Source: Coprinus comatus (lineage: Eukaryota > Basidiomycota > Agaricomycetes > Agaricales > Agaricaceae). From it: a stretch of DNA of 64,000 nt. The stretch is from the NCBI GenBank assembly GCA_034638255.1, contig JAWPGT010000004.1, forward strand, positions 806,001-870,000. Direction: 5' to 3'. Shown here piece by piece: positions 45,887 to 57,190 of the stretch. The position numbers and the translations under genes are program-made. The first letter of the stretch is position 1. Each line of letters begins with the position of its first letter. The notes under the pieces are model-generated. The model did not search any database and was not told the DNA's origin. It was given only the letters and a program-made list of their open reading frames with translations.

Positions 45887-47032
45887 ATGTCGGATAATCT
45901 TCACACTAGTATCTGGTCAAATGACCAAAACACTACCCCAGAAACACTTTTCCCAGTCCTTCCACCCCAATCTCCGAAAGTACATAAAGCCTGGTCTCCC
46001 AATCTCAGTGTCAAAGGAAAGCAGAGGACGATCGACACTTTGGCACAAGCCCGGATCCTGGCAATATTCCGCTCTGGGAAGTTTCCGAACCGAGTGGATC
46101 ATTCGAGTATTGGGACAGAGCTATCGTCGGAAGAGCTGGTATTCAATTTTGATTTTGGTCACATTAATGAACCTGGAGATCAGCAAAGGTCTGAGGAGGA
46201 GGAGGATCTCTTCGATGAGGAAGAACAAGCCCTCTCATCCTCTTCAGGATCGGATTCTTCTTCCAGATCTACTCCTGTGCAAGGCGTCGCGCCATCTTGG
46301 CACCCGCACCTTCAAGTCGCACTTGGTAGCAGGACAAAAGAATCCTGTCGTGTGCTTGTCCTTTCCAATGAATGGGATCTGGATTCCATTCATGACCTTG
46401 CCTACCAACTAGTGGCGTTTACACTCACTGGCGTGCATCCTATTGCCACTACCACCTGTTCTGTCCACGTACTCAACATACTCCAAGAGACCAAACACGA
46501 GGTAGCCTCGCACTTCCGATCTTGCCTCTCAGACACAGCATTAATGGTCTGGCACCATTATTGGAAACCTGTATGTACACACTCATTTCCCGATGCGAAA
46601 TTTGGCTTAAAGAGAACCGTCCTTCAGGACACGAGTTTTAGTATCTATCCAGGAAGGTCTTTTCTGGTGACAGAACAGCACATGGAAGCTGCGCATACAA
46701 TCTGCAGGTTGCTTGGGAGTTTCTTCAAAGCAAAGCTGATGTTACGTGCCCAAGTCAAACAGCTTATCGACTTGACATTGAAGAATGCGTTGTTACTGGA
46801 GCACATCGATGCTATTGGGAACATCTTGTCCTACGCAACGTCAGAATTTTGGCAACTTGCGTCGATTAGGGAGAAGGATGATTTTATAAAGGACATCTAT
46901 GACGCGTTGGTTTATTTATGCAGTTATCACCACCTTGAACTTCGTCCGGATCTTGTGGATGAATATGGGAATAAGTTGAAGGAAATCTGCTGTATGGTAG
47001 TTAATGGTAGTAATGGCAAAAGGCCTACATAG
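45887..47032 (+). CDS. Conserved-looking protein of unknown function, intronless
   Basis: A single open frame of 381 residues, unusual in this intron-rich window. Residues 50-70 contain TIDTLAQARILAIFRSGKF. An acidic and Ser-rich stretch (EEEEDLFDEEEQALSSSSGSD) lies near 105-130. The C-terminal 230 residues are predicted mostly helical with many Leu, His and Cys, without catalytic motifs, signal peptide or membrane spans. The helical repeat-like pattern might indicate an ARM/MIF4G-type fold, but this is speculation. Codon use resembles its neighbours. I do not recognise the family. Confidence 0.7.
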   Translation: MSDNLHTSIWSNDQNTTPETLFPVLPPQSPKVHKAWSPNLSVKGKQRTIDTLAQARILAIFRSGKFPNRVDHSSIGTELSSEELVFNFDFGHINEPGDQQRSEEEEDLFDEEEQALSSSSGSDSSSRSTPVQGVAPSWHPHLQVALGSRTKESCRVLVLSNEWDLDSIHDLAYQLVAFTLTGVHPIATTTCSVHVLNILQETKHEVASHFRSCLSDTALMVWHHYWKPVCTHSFPDAKFGLKRTVLQDTSFSIYPGRSFLVTEQHMEAAHTICRLLGSFFKAKLMLRAQVKQLIDLTLKNALLLEHIDAIGNILSYATSEFWQLASIREKDDFIKDIYDALVYLCSYHHLELRPDLVDEYGNKLKEICCMVVNGSNGKRPT

Positions 47033-47160
47033 GTTATTGTGTTTCTTGTACACTGTTCTGATTTTCAACCTGTACTTAATTTATATATGATCTGCATTCC
47101 CATCAAACACCCCTGATGAAACTGTTAACGAAGTAGGTAAGAGCACAATTGTATGAGGCC

Positions 47161-47228
47161 AGCATGGAGCTCAGTTGGTCGGGTCTCGGACCCTAGTTAC
47201 CGCTTCGAATCCGTTGTGTTTTTTTGTG
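47161..47228 (+). other. Degenerate tRNA-like sequence with Pol III-type boxes
   Basis: TGGAGCTCAGTTGG resembles a tRNA A box. GCTTCGAATCC, about 40 nt later, resembles a B box, and a run of seven or eight T follows at about 47218-47225. The arms do not pair as a normal tRNA: the T stem has mismatches and a GGGTC-TCG-GACCC hairpin occupies the anticodon area. It is best read as a decayed tRNA gene or the head of a tRNA-derived SINE. Confidence 0.45.
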
Positions 47229-47454
47229 TGGGTGATTTGACGTGGTATGTATGGGTTGAGGGGCCTGGGATGCGCCGCGCCAGACATTCTACGCGTTTTA
47301 AAATAGACCAGCACATGTACGCCCGCCTTTCAAACTCCCCGCATATGAAGCTGGCAGGCTTTTGGCGCATGACCTCGTGAAGCCTAGTGCTTCTTCTACT
47401 CCACCTAGCGTCGATCAAGATGGCCCTTCGTTTCACAATTCAACAAAGCCCACT

Positions 47455-47465
47455 ACATATAAAAC
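47455..47465 (+). promoter_or_regulatory. TATA box of the first GH20 gene
   Basis: catataaaaca lies about 60 bp upstream of the ATG at 47520. Confidence 0.55.
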
Positions 47466-47519
47466 ACCCCTGCAATCCCCATCTTGTCCTTACCGTTGCT
47501 CATCCGCCTCTCTGCGACG

Positions 47520-49646
47520 ATGAAACTCTCGCTTCTCTTCTTCATCGCTCCAGTGCTTGCCATATGGCCAAGGCCTCAGACTCTCTCCATAGGCAGCGCT
47601 CCTCTTCGTCTCTCCCATTCCTTTGAAATCAAATTCTCTGGGTTTCACTCAGTTCCTAAGGATCTTACAGAGGCTGCCACCCGAACCTATAAATACCTCA
47701 AAAATGATAAACTCGGAGCATTGGTACCAGATCGTGGAGCCTCATCCTTGTCCTCTATACGCTCCGAAGCGCGTATATTGCGTACTTTGGATGTCTCTCT
47801 TAACCAAGGAGCGACTGTCAAGAGTATCAGCGAGGAAACGATGAAGGAAGTTGGTACGAAGAGTGAAGGGTACAAGTTGAATGTACCCGCGAATGGAGAC
47901 GCGACTTTGACTGCCGATTCGACTTTGGGATTGTTCAGAGGTTTGACAACTTTTGAACAGTTGTGGTATGAGATCGATGGGTTGGTTTATACTCTTCAGG
48001 CTCCTTTTGTTATTGAGGATTCTCCTGCCTATGTGAGTTCTTCTTACTCAATGTCTTCTGCACGAGGAAATTTGACCAGTATTGTTAGCCGTATCGTGGT
48101 TTTATGTTGGACACGTCCAGGAACTAGTAAGTACATGCGTTTCTACTCAAAAATACGCGCATATATTCAAGATATCATAGTTTCCCAGTTAGCGATATCA
48201 AACGTACCTTGGATGCCATGAGCTGGGTCAAAGTACGTCTTTTTGTTATAGCATTCATGCCTTGTCCTAAATTCTATCACGCGTTCAATAGCTGAACCAT
48301 TTCCACTGGCACATTGTCGACTCCCAATCTTTCCCTCTCGTTGTTCCAGGTTTCGAAGAGATTTCAAAGAATGGAGCATACTCTTCCTCTAAAGTTTATA
48401 CTCCTCGTGATGTGAAAGATATTGTGAGCTATGCTGCAGCAGTATGTCCATGTCGTATTTTTTCCTATTCAGCTATGCTGATTGTTATATTCAGCGCGGT
48501 ATTGATGTCATGGTGGAAATCGATACCCCAGGACATACTTCTATTATTCATCACTCTCATCCCGAACACATTGCTTGTTTCGAAGCTTCTCCTTGGACTA
48601 GATACGCTAACGGTATGTATTTCTTGTTGCCAATACCACATGTACCCATACTAAAAGGATTTGTGAATGTGCTATAGAACCTCCTGCTGGTCAACTCCGT
48701 CTCGCAAACCCCGAAACAACCAAATTCACCGTCAGCTTGTTGAAAGCTATTTCTTCTCTTTTCCCATCCAAGTTGTTCAGTACTGGTGGTGATGAAATTA
48801 ATAGGAATTGTTATAATGATGATGAAGCTACTCAAAAGGATCTTGCGGAACAAGGAAAAACATTTGAACAGGCTTTGGATACTTTTACTCAAGCTTCGCA
48901 TGATGCTCTTGTTGCTGATGGAAAAATTCCTGTTGTTTGGGAAGGTATGTCTTCTTAAAACATTTTGAATGCATGGACCGGCGTATTGATATATTGAATG
49001 ATTAGAAATGGCACTTGACTTCCCTGTTACTTTGAAGAATAACACTGTTGTTTTGTATGTTGACCTCCAATACATACCGAAAGTAGTGGGATACTAAACA
49101 ACTGTTTAACAGGGTCTGGATCTCTTCAGAACACGTAGCAGCTGTTGCGCAAAAGGGATATAGACTTATTCATGCCGCTAATGAATTTTTCTATTTGGAT
49201 TGTGGAGGTGGAGGATGGGTTGGTAATAATCCTAATGGTAACAGTTGGTGTGATCCTTTCAAAACTTGGCAAAAATCGTACAGTTTTGATCCTACCAATG
49301 GATTAACTGAAGATCAAGCGAAATTGGTTTTAGGCGGTACGTTCCATTCTCCTATAATTCTTCTCCCTATACAATATACTTATTCACTTTTAATATTTAT
49401 TGTTTTATAGGACAAAGTTTGTTATGGGCAGAACAATCAGGACCTTCGAATTTAGATTCAATAGTATGGCCAAGAGCAGCGGCTACTGCGGAATTGTTTT
49501 GGTCAGGGAAAGGTGGTGATGTTAAAAATGCGTTACCGAGATTGCATGAAGTACAGTTTAGGTTTGTTCAGAGAGGTGTGGATGCTATTCCTTTACAACC
49601 GGAATGGTGTGCTTTGAGACCTAATGCTTGTGATTTGGATGCGTGA
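47520..49646 (+). CDS. Secreted beta-N-acetylhexosaminidase, GH20 (copy 1)
   Basis: Nine exons give about 548 residues. A short signal peptide (MKLSLLFFIAPVLA) is followed by IWPRPQ, the usual start of mature fungal hexosaminidases. The small N-terminal alpha/beta domain ends at LFRGLTTFEQLWY. The TIM barrel then shows PYRGFMLDTSRNY, LNHFHWHIVDSQSFP, IDTPGH and the catalytic Asp-Glu pair in FSTGGDEIN (about residues 329-330). The C-terminal LWAEQSGPSNLDSIVWPRAAATAE follows. The enzyme removes terminal GlcNAc from chitin oligomers or glycans outside the cell by substrate-assisted catalysis. The stop TGA at 49644 overlaps a strong splice donor (GC|GTGAGC). Splicing 49643-49732 would extend the protein to 49940 with a hydrophobic tail. 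It is tandem with copy 2. Confidence 0.93.
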
Positions 49647-50531
49647 GCGTTCTTTTATTTTTATTTATATATTTTTGAAACGCTTTTTTTTTTTGTTTTA
49701 TTTTGCTTTATTTTTATTTTTGGTCCTTGGAGTCGTGATAAAACGTTGAAATTTTATGAAAGGCTAGCGAGGTTGGTGTTGTGGTTGTATGGAGGTTTGA
49801 AAATGTTGAAGAGGAGGTTTGAGGAGATGGTTATTGAGGATTTGAATTTGAATTTGAAGGACCAGTGGATGAATTTGGTCGGTGTGCTTGGCGTTGGTGT
49901 TATTAGTTGGGTGGTTTATGTAGAAATTTTTAGTAGTTGAGTTGAATCTGTCTTGTACCCGCGACCTTTTGAGTTAAGAGAAGAGAGAATGTCTGTCGTT
50001 TTTGATTGGACTTGTACAAATTGATGGATTGGAAATCTCAATCAAATCTTTACTAGACCCTTGCCTTCTTTTCTCAAGCTTTCATGCACATGCAAACTGC
50101 ATATATACTCTACGGGCCGACCTTAATATCGGAAGCTCACGATATCCATAGTCTTCTTCTCCTGGGTGACATTTGACCATCTGGATTCTCAACAGACACG
50201 TCCATACCAGGACACATTCTCTCTTCTCGAAATATGAAAACATGGTCGCATGACCTGGACCTTTTTTCTTCTTTGACCTTTGACCCTTCTAAGGCCTTCT
50301 TTCTTTGTGCTCGTGGAGACTCTAGAGAATCATTACCATAAGGCTCGCACTGTCTGACAGTTGGACTTGTAGCTTTTTACTATAAAAGCATACTTGGCTG
50401 AAGTACTAGAAGCTTAAACGAAACTGATTGGAACCCCTATATCCGCTAGCTGCCTCCACACAACTCCACCCATCTCTACTATCTTCCATCCCTCCCGATC
50501 CCCTATAAAAATCGCAACCTCCTTGTCCAAA
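49647..50531. other. Intergenic between the GH20 copies, including possible 3' exon
   Basis: 49733-49940 stays open in the frame reached by splicing copy 1 and encodes a basic stretch and a hydrophobic segment near the end. The remainder is the copy 2 promoter, with a TATA-like actataaaagc at about 50378-50388. Confidence 0.45.
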
Positions 50532-52801
50532 ATGAACCTGGGTTTTACTTCCTCTTGGTTCAAACTTTCGTTTCTATTACTCATAATAACACCATCAACG
50601 GTATTCGCAATATGGCCAAGACCAAAACAATTATCAACTGGAACTACTCCACTTCGACTTTCTGATTCTTTTAGTATTACTTTTTCTGGGATAAATGAAG
50701 ATGAAATTCCACTGGATTTAAAAGAAGCTGTGGATAGAACTCTTGAATATCTTAAAAATGATAAATTGGGAATATTAATTCCTGATCGTGGTGAATCGTT
50801 AACTTCAAGTATACAATCTGCGAATGTTTTGAATTCTTTAGTACTCTCTTTGAACACAGGATCAAGTGAAGTGAAGAGTATCAAGGAAGAAACGTTAAAG
50901 GAAATAGGAATGAAAAGTGAAGGGTATAAGTTGGTTATACCTGAAAATGGTGGTGTTGGTAGTTTGATTGCGGATTCGACACTTGGATTGTTTAGAGGGT
51001 TGACGAGTTTTGAACAGTTTTGGTTTTATGTTGAGAGTTTGGTTTATATGGTTTTGGCTCCTGTTGAAATTGATGATTCGCCAGCTTATGTGAGTGTAAT
51101 ATTATTATTTCAATTTTTTTTTTCTTTAAGTTCTCCAAGGAAATTGAACTTTAACTTACTTTTATTTGCATTTAGCCTTACCGTGGGTTTATGTTGGATA
51201 CGTCTAGGAATTAGTAAGTACTTTCTCTACGCTATATGCGCGTTTACTGACAAAAAAAATAGTTTCCCTATTGATGATATTAAACGTACTTTGGATGCTA
51301 TGAGTTGGGTCAAGGTTCGTTTTACCGTTTCGGATCTTGACTCTTTGATAGACTTGATATTGAGATACTAACATTTGCGTTACAGATCAACCACCTCCAC
51401 TGGCACATTGTGGATTCACAATCCTTCCCACTTGTTGTTCCCGGTTTCGAAGAAATATCACAAAAAGGAGCTTATTCTTCAGCTCAAGTTTATACCCCAG
51501 ATAATGTGAAGGATATTGTTAACTATGCCGCCGCGGTAGGTTTCTAATTTCTCTATTATTACCATGTATTCAACAAAAAAAACCGTTTTTTTCTTCTCGA
51601 GTAGCGTGGAATTGATGTCATGGTGGAAATCGATACTCCAGGACATACCTCTGTTATTCATGAATCACATCCTGAACATATTGCTTGTGCAGAAGCTACA
51701 CCATGGAGTAGTTTCGCTAATGGTAAGTGTTTCAATTCCATTGATCCCGGGCCTCAAGTGGTGTTGATCCTTTATTCGTACCAGAGTCATAATTTTAATA
51801 CTAATACTAATAAATTCAGAACCTCCAGCAGGTCAACTACGTATTGCAAGTTCTTCAACAACTACATTTACAGTGAACTTGTTAAAAGCGGTCGCTTCGA
51901 TGTTTCCTTCTAAACTTTTTAGTACTGGTGGTGATGAAATAAATCAGAATTGTTATGCTCGTGATAAAGAGACTCAACAAGATTTGAAGAATCAAGGGAA
52001 GACTATTGAACAAGCTTTGGATACGTTTACTCGGGCTGAACATGATGCTCTTGTTATGGCTGGGAAGGTTCCTGTTGTTTGGCAAGGTATTTTTGTTTGA
52101 ATACTTGTTGAAAGGATGTTAAAAATCTTTTTTGTTGTTTTTGTTAGAAATGGCACTTGAACATCAAATTGCGTTGAAGAATAACACAGTTGTATTGTAC
52201 GTTACCCTTTTCTACTATGATATTTCGTACCCTGGATTTTTTTCAATGTTATTGTAACTGATGTTATGTATAGAGTCTGGATTTCTTCTCAAGATGTAGC
52301 AGCCGTTGCACAAAAGGGGTTTAGACTTATTCATGCTGCTTCGGATTATTTCTATTTGGATTGTGGAGGTGGAGGGTGGGCTGGTAATAATCCACTGGAA
52401 ATAGTTGGTGTGATCCTTTTAAAACTTGGCAAAAGGCATACACGTTTAATCCTACAAATGGATTGACGGCTGCACAAGCGAAATTGGTCTTAGGCGGTAC
52501 GTATTTTATCATAACATTAATTCATGTGTGTAGATCCCGATTCCTGATATGTTTTTGTATATTCACCCCAGGTCAACAGTTGTTGTGGACAGAACAATCT
52601 GGACCATCAAATATGGATTCAATTGCATGGCCTCGTGCGGCGTCTTCAGCAGAAGTGTTTTGGTCTGGTTCTGGTGGAGATTTGGAAAATGCGTTGCCGA
52701 GGTTACATGAAACTGCATATAGGTTTGTACAGAGAGGTGTTAGGGCTATTCCATTACAACCTCAGTGGTGTGCTTTGAGGCCTGGTGCTTGTGATGCTTG
52801 A
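50532..52801 (+). pseudogene. Beta-N-acetylhexosaminidase, GH20 (copy 2), frameshifted
   Basis: Tandem paralogue of copy 1 with the same exon layout. A longer signal peptide leads to AIWPRPKQLS. PYRGFMLDTSRNY, HLHWHIVDSQSFP, EIDTPGH and the catalytic FSTGGDEIN are all intact, as are the splice sites. In the eighth exon, copy 1 reads GGWVGNNPNGNSWCDPF, but here one base is missing after AATAATCC (about 52393). The frame moves into PLEIVGVILL and stops at 52466. The correct frame resumes at once and runs intact through the last exon to GACDA at 52801. If real, the product loses about 120 C-terminal residues, including the LW(T/A)EQ and WPRA segments of the active-site barrel. A sequencing or assembly error is an equally good explanation because nothing else is decayed. 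Confidence 0.85.
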
Positions 52802-52878
52802 AATGTTGTTGAAACATCGAGATTTATTCTTTTAGTTACGTATTACCATTTCCATTTTCCCCCCTCTTTGTATGACTC
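52802..52878. other. Short convergent intergenic spacer
   Basis: Only 77 bp separate the GH20 copy 2 stop from the stop of the minus-strand hydrolase, so their 3' ends probably overlap. Confidence 0.6.
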
Positions 52879-54001
52879 TTATTCAGTCAGGAAGTCACCA
52901 ATAACTTTGAAGTATTTCTCCCGCTCCTCGAAGTGAGCCATATGGCTAGAGTTCTACAACACCAATCAGACTATGATGTTCGTTTAAATGGAAAAAGGTC
53001 ACCTACTGCAAATTGGAACCATCGGACGTTGGGGATTAACTTGAAAAAGGGAGCCATAACAGTGTCGGCTGCTTCATCCATATATCCATTTGTGAGAAGG
53101 GTTGGAACTGCGATTCTGTGTGCTTCTTTTTCAATTGTCCAAGTTTTTAGTGAGCCGGTGACAAAGAATTCTGACGGCCCATTCCTGAAAAGAAGATATG
53201 TTTGAGCTTTCCCCTCCAAGGATATCGGGAAGTAAATGGAATTACTAACATAGTGAAGTAAACCGTTGGGTCTTTTTCTATCCATCCAAAACCTTTTGCA
53301 ATAGGCTCTGGCAATGGATTTATCAAGCATAAATGTTTAGAATAATAATATCCAACAGCTTCTTGATATTCCTTTGAATCCGTTGTTCTATCACGTTCAT
53401 TCTTGTCAAGAGCATCTTGAACATCTTGTGGTAACCTTCTTCGAAGAACCTCTTGAGCTTCAACCCAAAGTTTCATCGAGATAGGTGAAGACATTAAGAT
53501 TAATCGATTTAATCCTCCAGGTTGATGAACCGCATGACTTGAACCTAACATCCCACCCCAAGAATGTCCAAGTAAATCATAATCATGATAAATCCCAAGA
53601 TGCCTCAACAATAAATTAAGTTCGTCGAGGAAAAGTTGTTCAGTCCAAAACTTTACATCACCCATTTTGTCAGGGAAATGTGTTGATTGACCAGTACCGA
53701 TTTGATCATAGAGTATAACGGGAATGGAATGAGATGTTGTGAGGTCGGTGAAGATGGAGAAATAATCGGAAGATGCTCCTGGTCCTCCATGTAATGTTAC
53801 GAGTGGACGTATTCCGGATTTGAGGTCACCGTAGATTTTGTACCAGGTTTTTCCAGGTTTTTCGGTGTTTGGAACTTTCCATGTCATTACTCCTTCTGTA
53901 GAAGGAATTTGAATGGATTGGATGGATTTTGCGGCAGTAGTCATGAGGGTGATCGTATAAAGGAAAAAAGTTATGGTGAAGGTGAAGGTGAAAATGCGCA
54001 T
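52879..54001 (-). CDS. Secreted prolyl-iminopeptidase-like S33 hydrolase
   Basis: Three exons (54001-53250, 53184-53007, 52953-52879) join in frame to 334 residues. A Phe/Thr-rich hydrophobic N-terminus (FTFTFTITFFLYTITLM) looks like a signal peptide. The alpha/beta fold shows HGGPGASSDYF (oxyanion hole), YDQIGTGQS, the nucleophile elbow GHSWGGMLG, NGYMDEAAD (acid) and SSHMAHFEER (catalytic His). This set is typical of proline iminopeptidases and L-amino-acid amidases of family S33, which release N-terminal proline or hydrolyse amides. The cap contains LINPLPEPIAKG. The exact substrate is uncertain. The last exon of 24 codons is needed for the catalytic His. Confidence 0.9.
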
Positions 54002-54599
54002 TGGGGTTTAGGATTTGCGACAACGTGTAAGGTTGAATGTTGACGTTAAGGTAAGAAGCCTTGAACCCTGGATATGTTAGCCGATATGTTGATGAAGTTG
54101 ATTGTTCCTCTTCGGCATGCTCGGAGTGGTCAGTCTGAGGATATAGACTGAGGCCAGTAATCCCGATTAATACTCCCTTTCACCTCCATTTGTAGCATCT
54201 ATGATCATGCAACATCACCTTTAGATTGGCATTGACATTATGATATGTAGCGCCAAAAATATACTCAGGGGTGAGGCCTTGAGGAACTATCAAAGATTCT
54301 ATACTTCCCCATATGAACTCAATGGCTAAGATGGAATTACGTAGGATTAACATTGATTGAAAGTAAAATACTTTTGTGAGGCAGGTTCACAAGCTGAGCT
54401 ACAGATGTGGTTAACCTCTGCTGGCTGCTTGGCTGACGGTGATTGGTGGTGATGCTTGTGGTCAACTTGTACCTGGGGTGGCACACTATTAATAGCGTTT
54501 GATGACGATATATTATGCCCTGCGGACGGCTTACTTAAGCACAATGAACCAAACATCGTGTATGAAAGCAGTGTACTGGCAACTGGCAACGCTCACGCA
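54002..54599. other. Intergenic, divergent promoter of the S33 hydrolase and ALG11
   Basis: No supported frame. The chosen ALG11 start at 54600 lies in a longer open stretch that begins upstream, so some of this may be leader. Confidence 0.45.
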
Positions 54600-56643
54600 A
54601 TGTTCTCTATCAACATGTTTGTATTGCTTTTCTCAGCCTCTGGTCTGACAATTGTGACCATCTTCTGGATATCATTATGCCTATATGCTCGAGCCTTGAG
54701 AAAGGAGAATGTTATACGACGGCAACTGGTTTTGAACCAACTTGGGGTTACGTCCACGGAAAACCGGAAGATCATCGGTTTTTTCCATCCATACTGGTGC
54801 GTTGGTGATTTCTCAAATCATTAAGTAGACTCTTTGATTCTACAAAGTAAATAGTAATGCTGGAGGTGGTGGTGAACGTGTTCTATGGACGGCAATCGCG
54901 GATTTACAGCGTAAAGAGCCGAACGTTGTAAGCGCAGTTTACAGCGGAGATATAGATGCCACGAAGGAACAGATTTTGGCCAAAGTAGTGGTACGTGTTA
55001 TGTGTTCACATATGGTCGAATATCAAAAAACTGATGATCTATCAGGCTAGATTTAACATATCTCTTGACCCCTCGAAGATTCACTTTGTATTCTTACACT
55101 CAAGGAAATGGGTCGAGGATTCTCAATGGCCACACTTCACTCTTCTTGGGCAAAGTCTTGGCTCCATGTATCTTGCTTGGGAAGCAATGACCAAGCTGAT
55201 ACCTGACCTGTATATTGGTTCGTCAATCTTTATGTCAACTGTACAAACAGTTCATTGAATCCCTAATCAGATACCATGGGATATGCTTTTACATTTCACG
55301 TCGTTTTAATCTTGGGACGTATACCCGTTGGAGCATATGTTCATTACCCAACAATAAGCACAGACATGCTCACAAGAGTAAGGAGCAGAACTAATTGGCA
55401 TACCAATTCAGACGCCATCAGCTCTTCTGCATTCCTCAGCGATATTAAACTAGTGTGCGCATAATCCTATTACCACCGTCCAGAATTCATATGCTGAAAT
55501 GAACCTCTAGATATTATCGACTCTTCATGTTCTACTATTCTGCCACGCTCCGGAGAGCAGCATTCGTAATGGTCAACTCGTCCTGGACAAAGAACCACGT
55601 TGATGGGATTCTGCAACATAGTGATATTATTTTCGACCTCCTTCACGTCACTCCTCCGGTAGCACTGCTTCGTCTCCTGTACCTATTCATGTTCTGGGAT
55701 TATCCCACATCCCGAAAGTCGCATATTGTATACCCTCCTTGCGACACCCATGAAATGGTCCAATTCCCTTTGGAAAATCGAAGGCGCATGATTCTAAGTA
55801 TCGCTCAATTCAGGTAAGACCTCTAGTTAATATATCATCAAATAAAATAACTAAGCTCTGTATTAACATAGACCTGAAAAGGATCACCCAACTCAACTTC
55901 GTGCACTATCACAACTTTTGACGAAATACCCTCAATATAAAGAGAAAGCTGGCTCAAAGGACGCGGTTCGTCTTGTTCTAATTGGTGGAAGTCGTAATAA
56001 AGAAGACGCTACTCGTGTGGATCAATTACAAGCCCTGGCTCGCGAGCTAGGAGTTGATGTGAGCTTCGTTCTTACCTGGGTGCATATACATGATATATTC
56101 AAGTATACATATAGGAACATGTTGAATTTATTGTTAACGCACCTTATTCTGTCGTTTTGGATCATCTGTCGAAAGCGAGTGTCGGCCTCAGTACAATGGT
56201 GGATGAACATTTTGGAATTAATGTCGTTGAATTCATGGTATAATAAACCTTTATTTTCATATTCCATTTCTACGATCACTAAATGTGTTTTTCTTTTTTT
56301 ATCACCACAGGCAGCAGGTGTAATACCGGTAACACATGCATCTGGAGGACCATTCAAAGACATCGTCGTTCCTTACAATGGAAAACCAACAGGTAAAATC
56401 TCAAATTTTAACTTGATGAAAGAAGCTTACTTACTTTCCATATCTGTCGTGTGTCTTATAGGATTTCATGCCAAATCGGCAGAAGAATTTGCAGATGCAA
56501 TTAATGAGGCTTTGTCTTTATCTGGAGAAGAAGAATTAGCTTTACGTACACGTGCGAGAACTTGGGCTGTGAAGAGGTTTTCGGAAGAAGAATTTGAAAA
56601 GGGATGGAATGAAGGTGATTGGAGGGAACTTTTGTTCGAGTAG
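54600..56643 (+). CDS. ALG11: Alg11, GDP-Man:Man3GlcNAc2-PP-dolichol alpha-1,2-mannosyltransferase
   Basis: Nine or so exons. The N-terminal membrane anchor ([20 protein letters not shown]) is followed by [18 protein letters not shown], the glycine-rich loop diagnostic of Alg11. Then come [54 protein letters not shown] and NSSWTKNH. The C-terminal GT4 domain has [32 protein letters not shown] and [16 protein letters not shown] (the Ex7E-type donor-binding motif), then [19 protein letters not shown]. The enzyme adds the fourth and fifth mannose to the lipid-linked N-glycan precursor on the cytosolic face of the ER. All expected blocks are present and introns are 45-75 nt. Confidence 0.95.
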
Positions 56644-57190
56644 GTATGTTGTAAACTTGTACTATGCTGTTAGTTTGTCCTCTTCCTGTTCTATGTCAGT
56701 TGGAAATTTGTTCTCTCTTTAGAGATTGGTAAGGGAGAAAATAGTGCATGAGAACTTTTCATGGATCCATGGTTCTATCACTCCTAGATCCGGGTACAAT
56801 TGAAAAGACATCTTCTCATGACTCAGTACTCAAGTTCTCATTGATAACACGAGACTGTTGTGTCAGCTGCAAACAAAACTAACAACGTCAATACCTTTCG
56901 TCATCCCCAGAGTTTAGGCATGTTCAATTTATGAGCCCGTTGATGTCCCAGTGCTCACTGATTCACTTCTGAAGTCCCACCAGGTTTTTAGAAATGGACT
57001 AAAGCTCGTCCCTTCCATAGGATATATCGACATCCAAAGCCAGGACGATTCCCGTTCGGTGACTTAAAAATAACCTGTTGAACATGACTCAGATATCAAT
57101 AATGTCGTCACCATATTTATATATAAATAGCATCACAATTGTCTTGGTATGTTGCTTTCTACAATCACCAAAACTTCCCCCCATATCTTT
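56644..57190. other. Intergenic, with TATA box for the epoxide hydrolase
   Basis: TATATAAATAG at about 57119-57129 lies about 65 bp before the chosen ATG at 57191. This makes the upstream in-frame ATG at 57149 an unlikely start. No gene is seen. Confidence 0.5.

Noticed and set aside
45831..46412. 193-codon ORF in a second frame at the start of the intronless gene
   Set aside because: Overlaps the 381-codon frame, which is longer and has more natural composition.
47161..47228. Functional tRNA gene
   Set aside because: A and B box-like motifs are present but the acceptor and T stems do not pair and the anticodon arm is replaced by a 3-nt-loop hairpin.
52266..52466. Intron explanation for the GH20 copy 2 frame break
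   Set aside because: No GT-AG pair of plausible length restores the frame, whereas one missing base does so exactly relative to copy 1.
57149..57190. Upstream ATG of the epoxide hydrolase as start
   Set aside because: It lies only about 20 bp past the TATA box, probably before or at the transcription start; the ATG at 57191 begins the conserved N-terminus.
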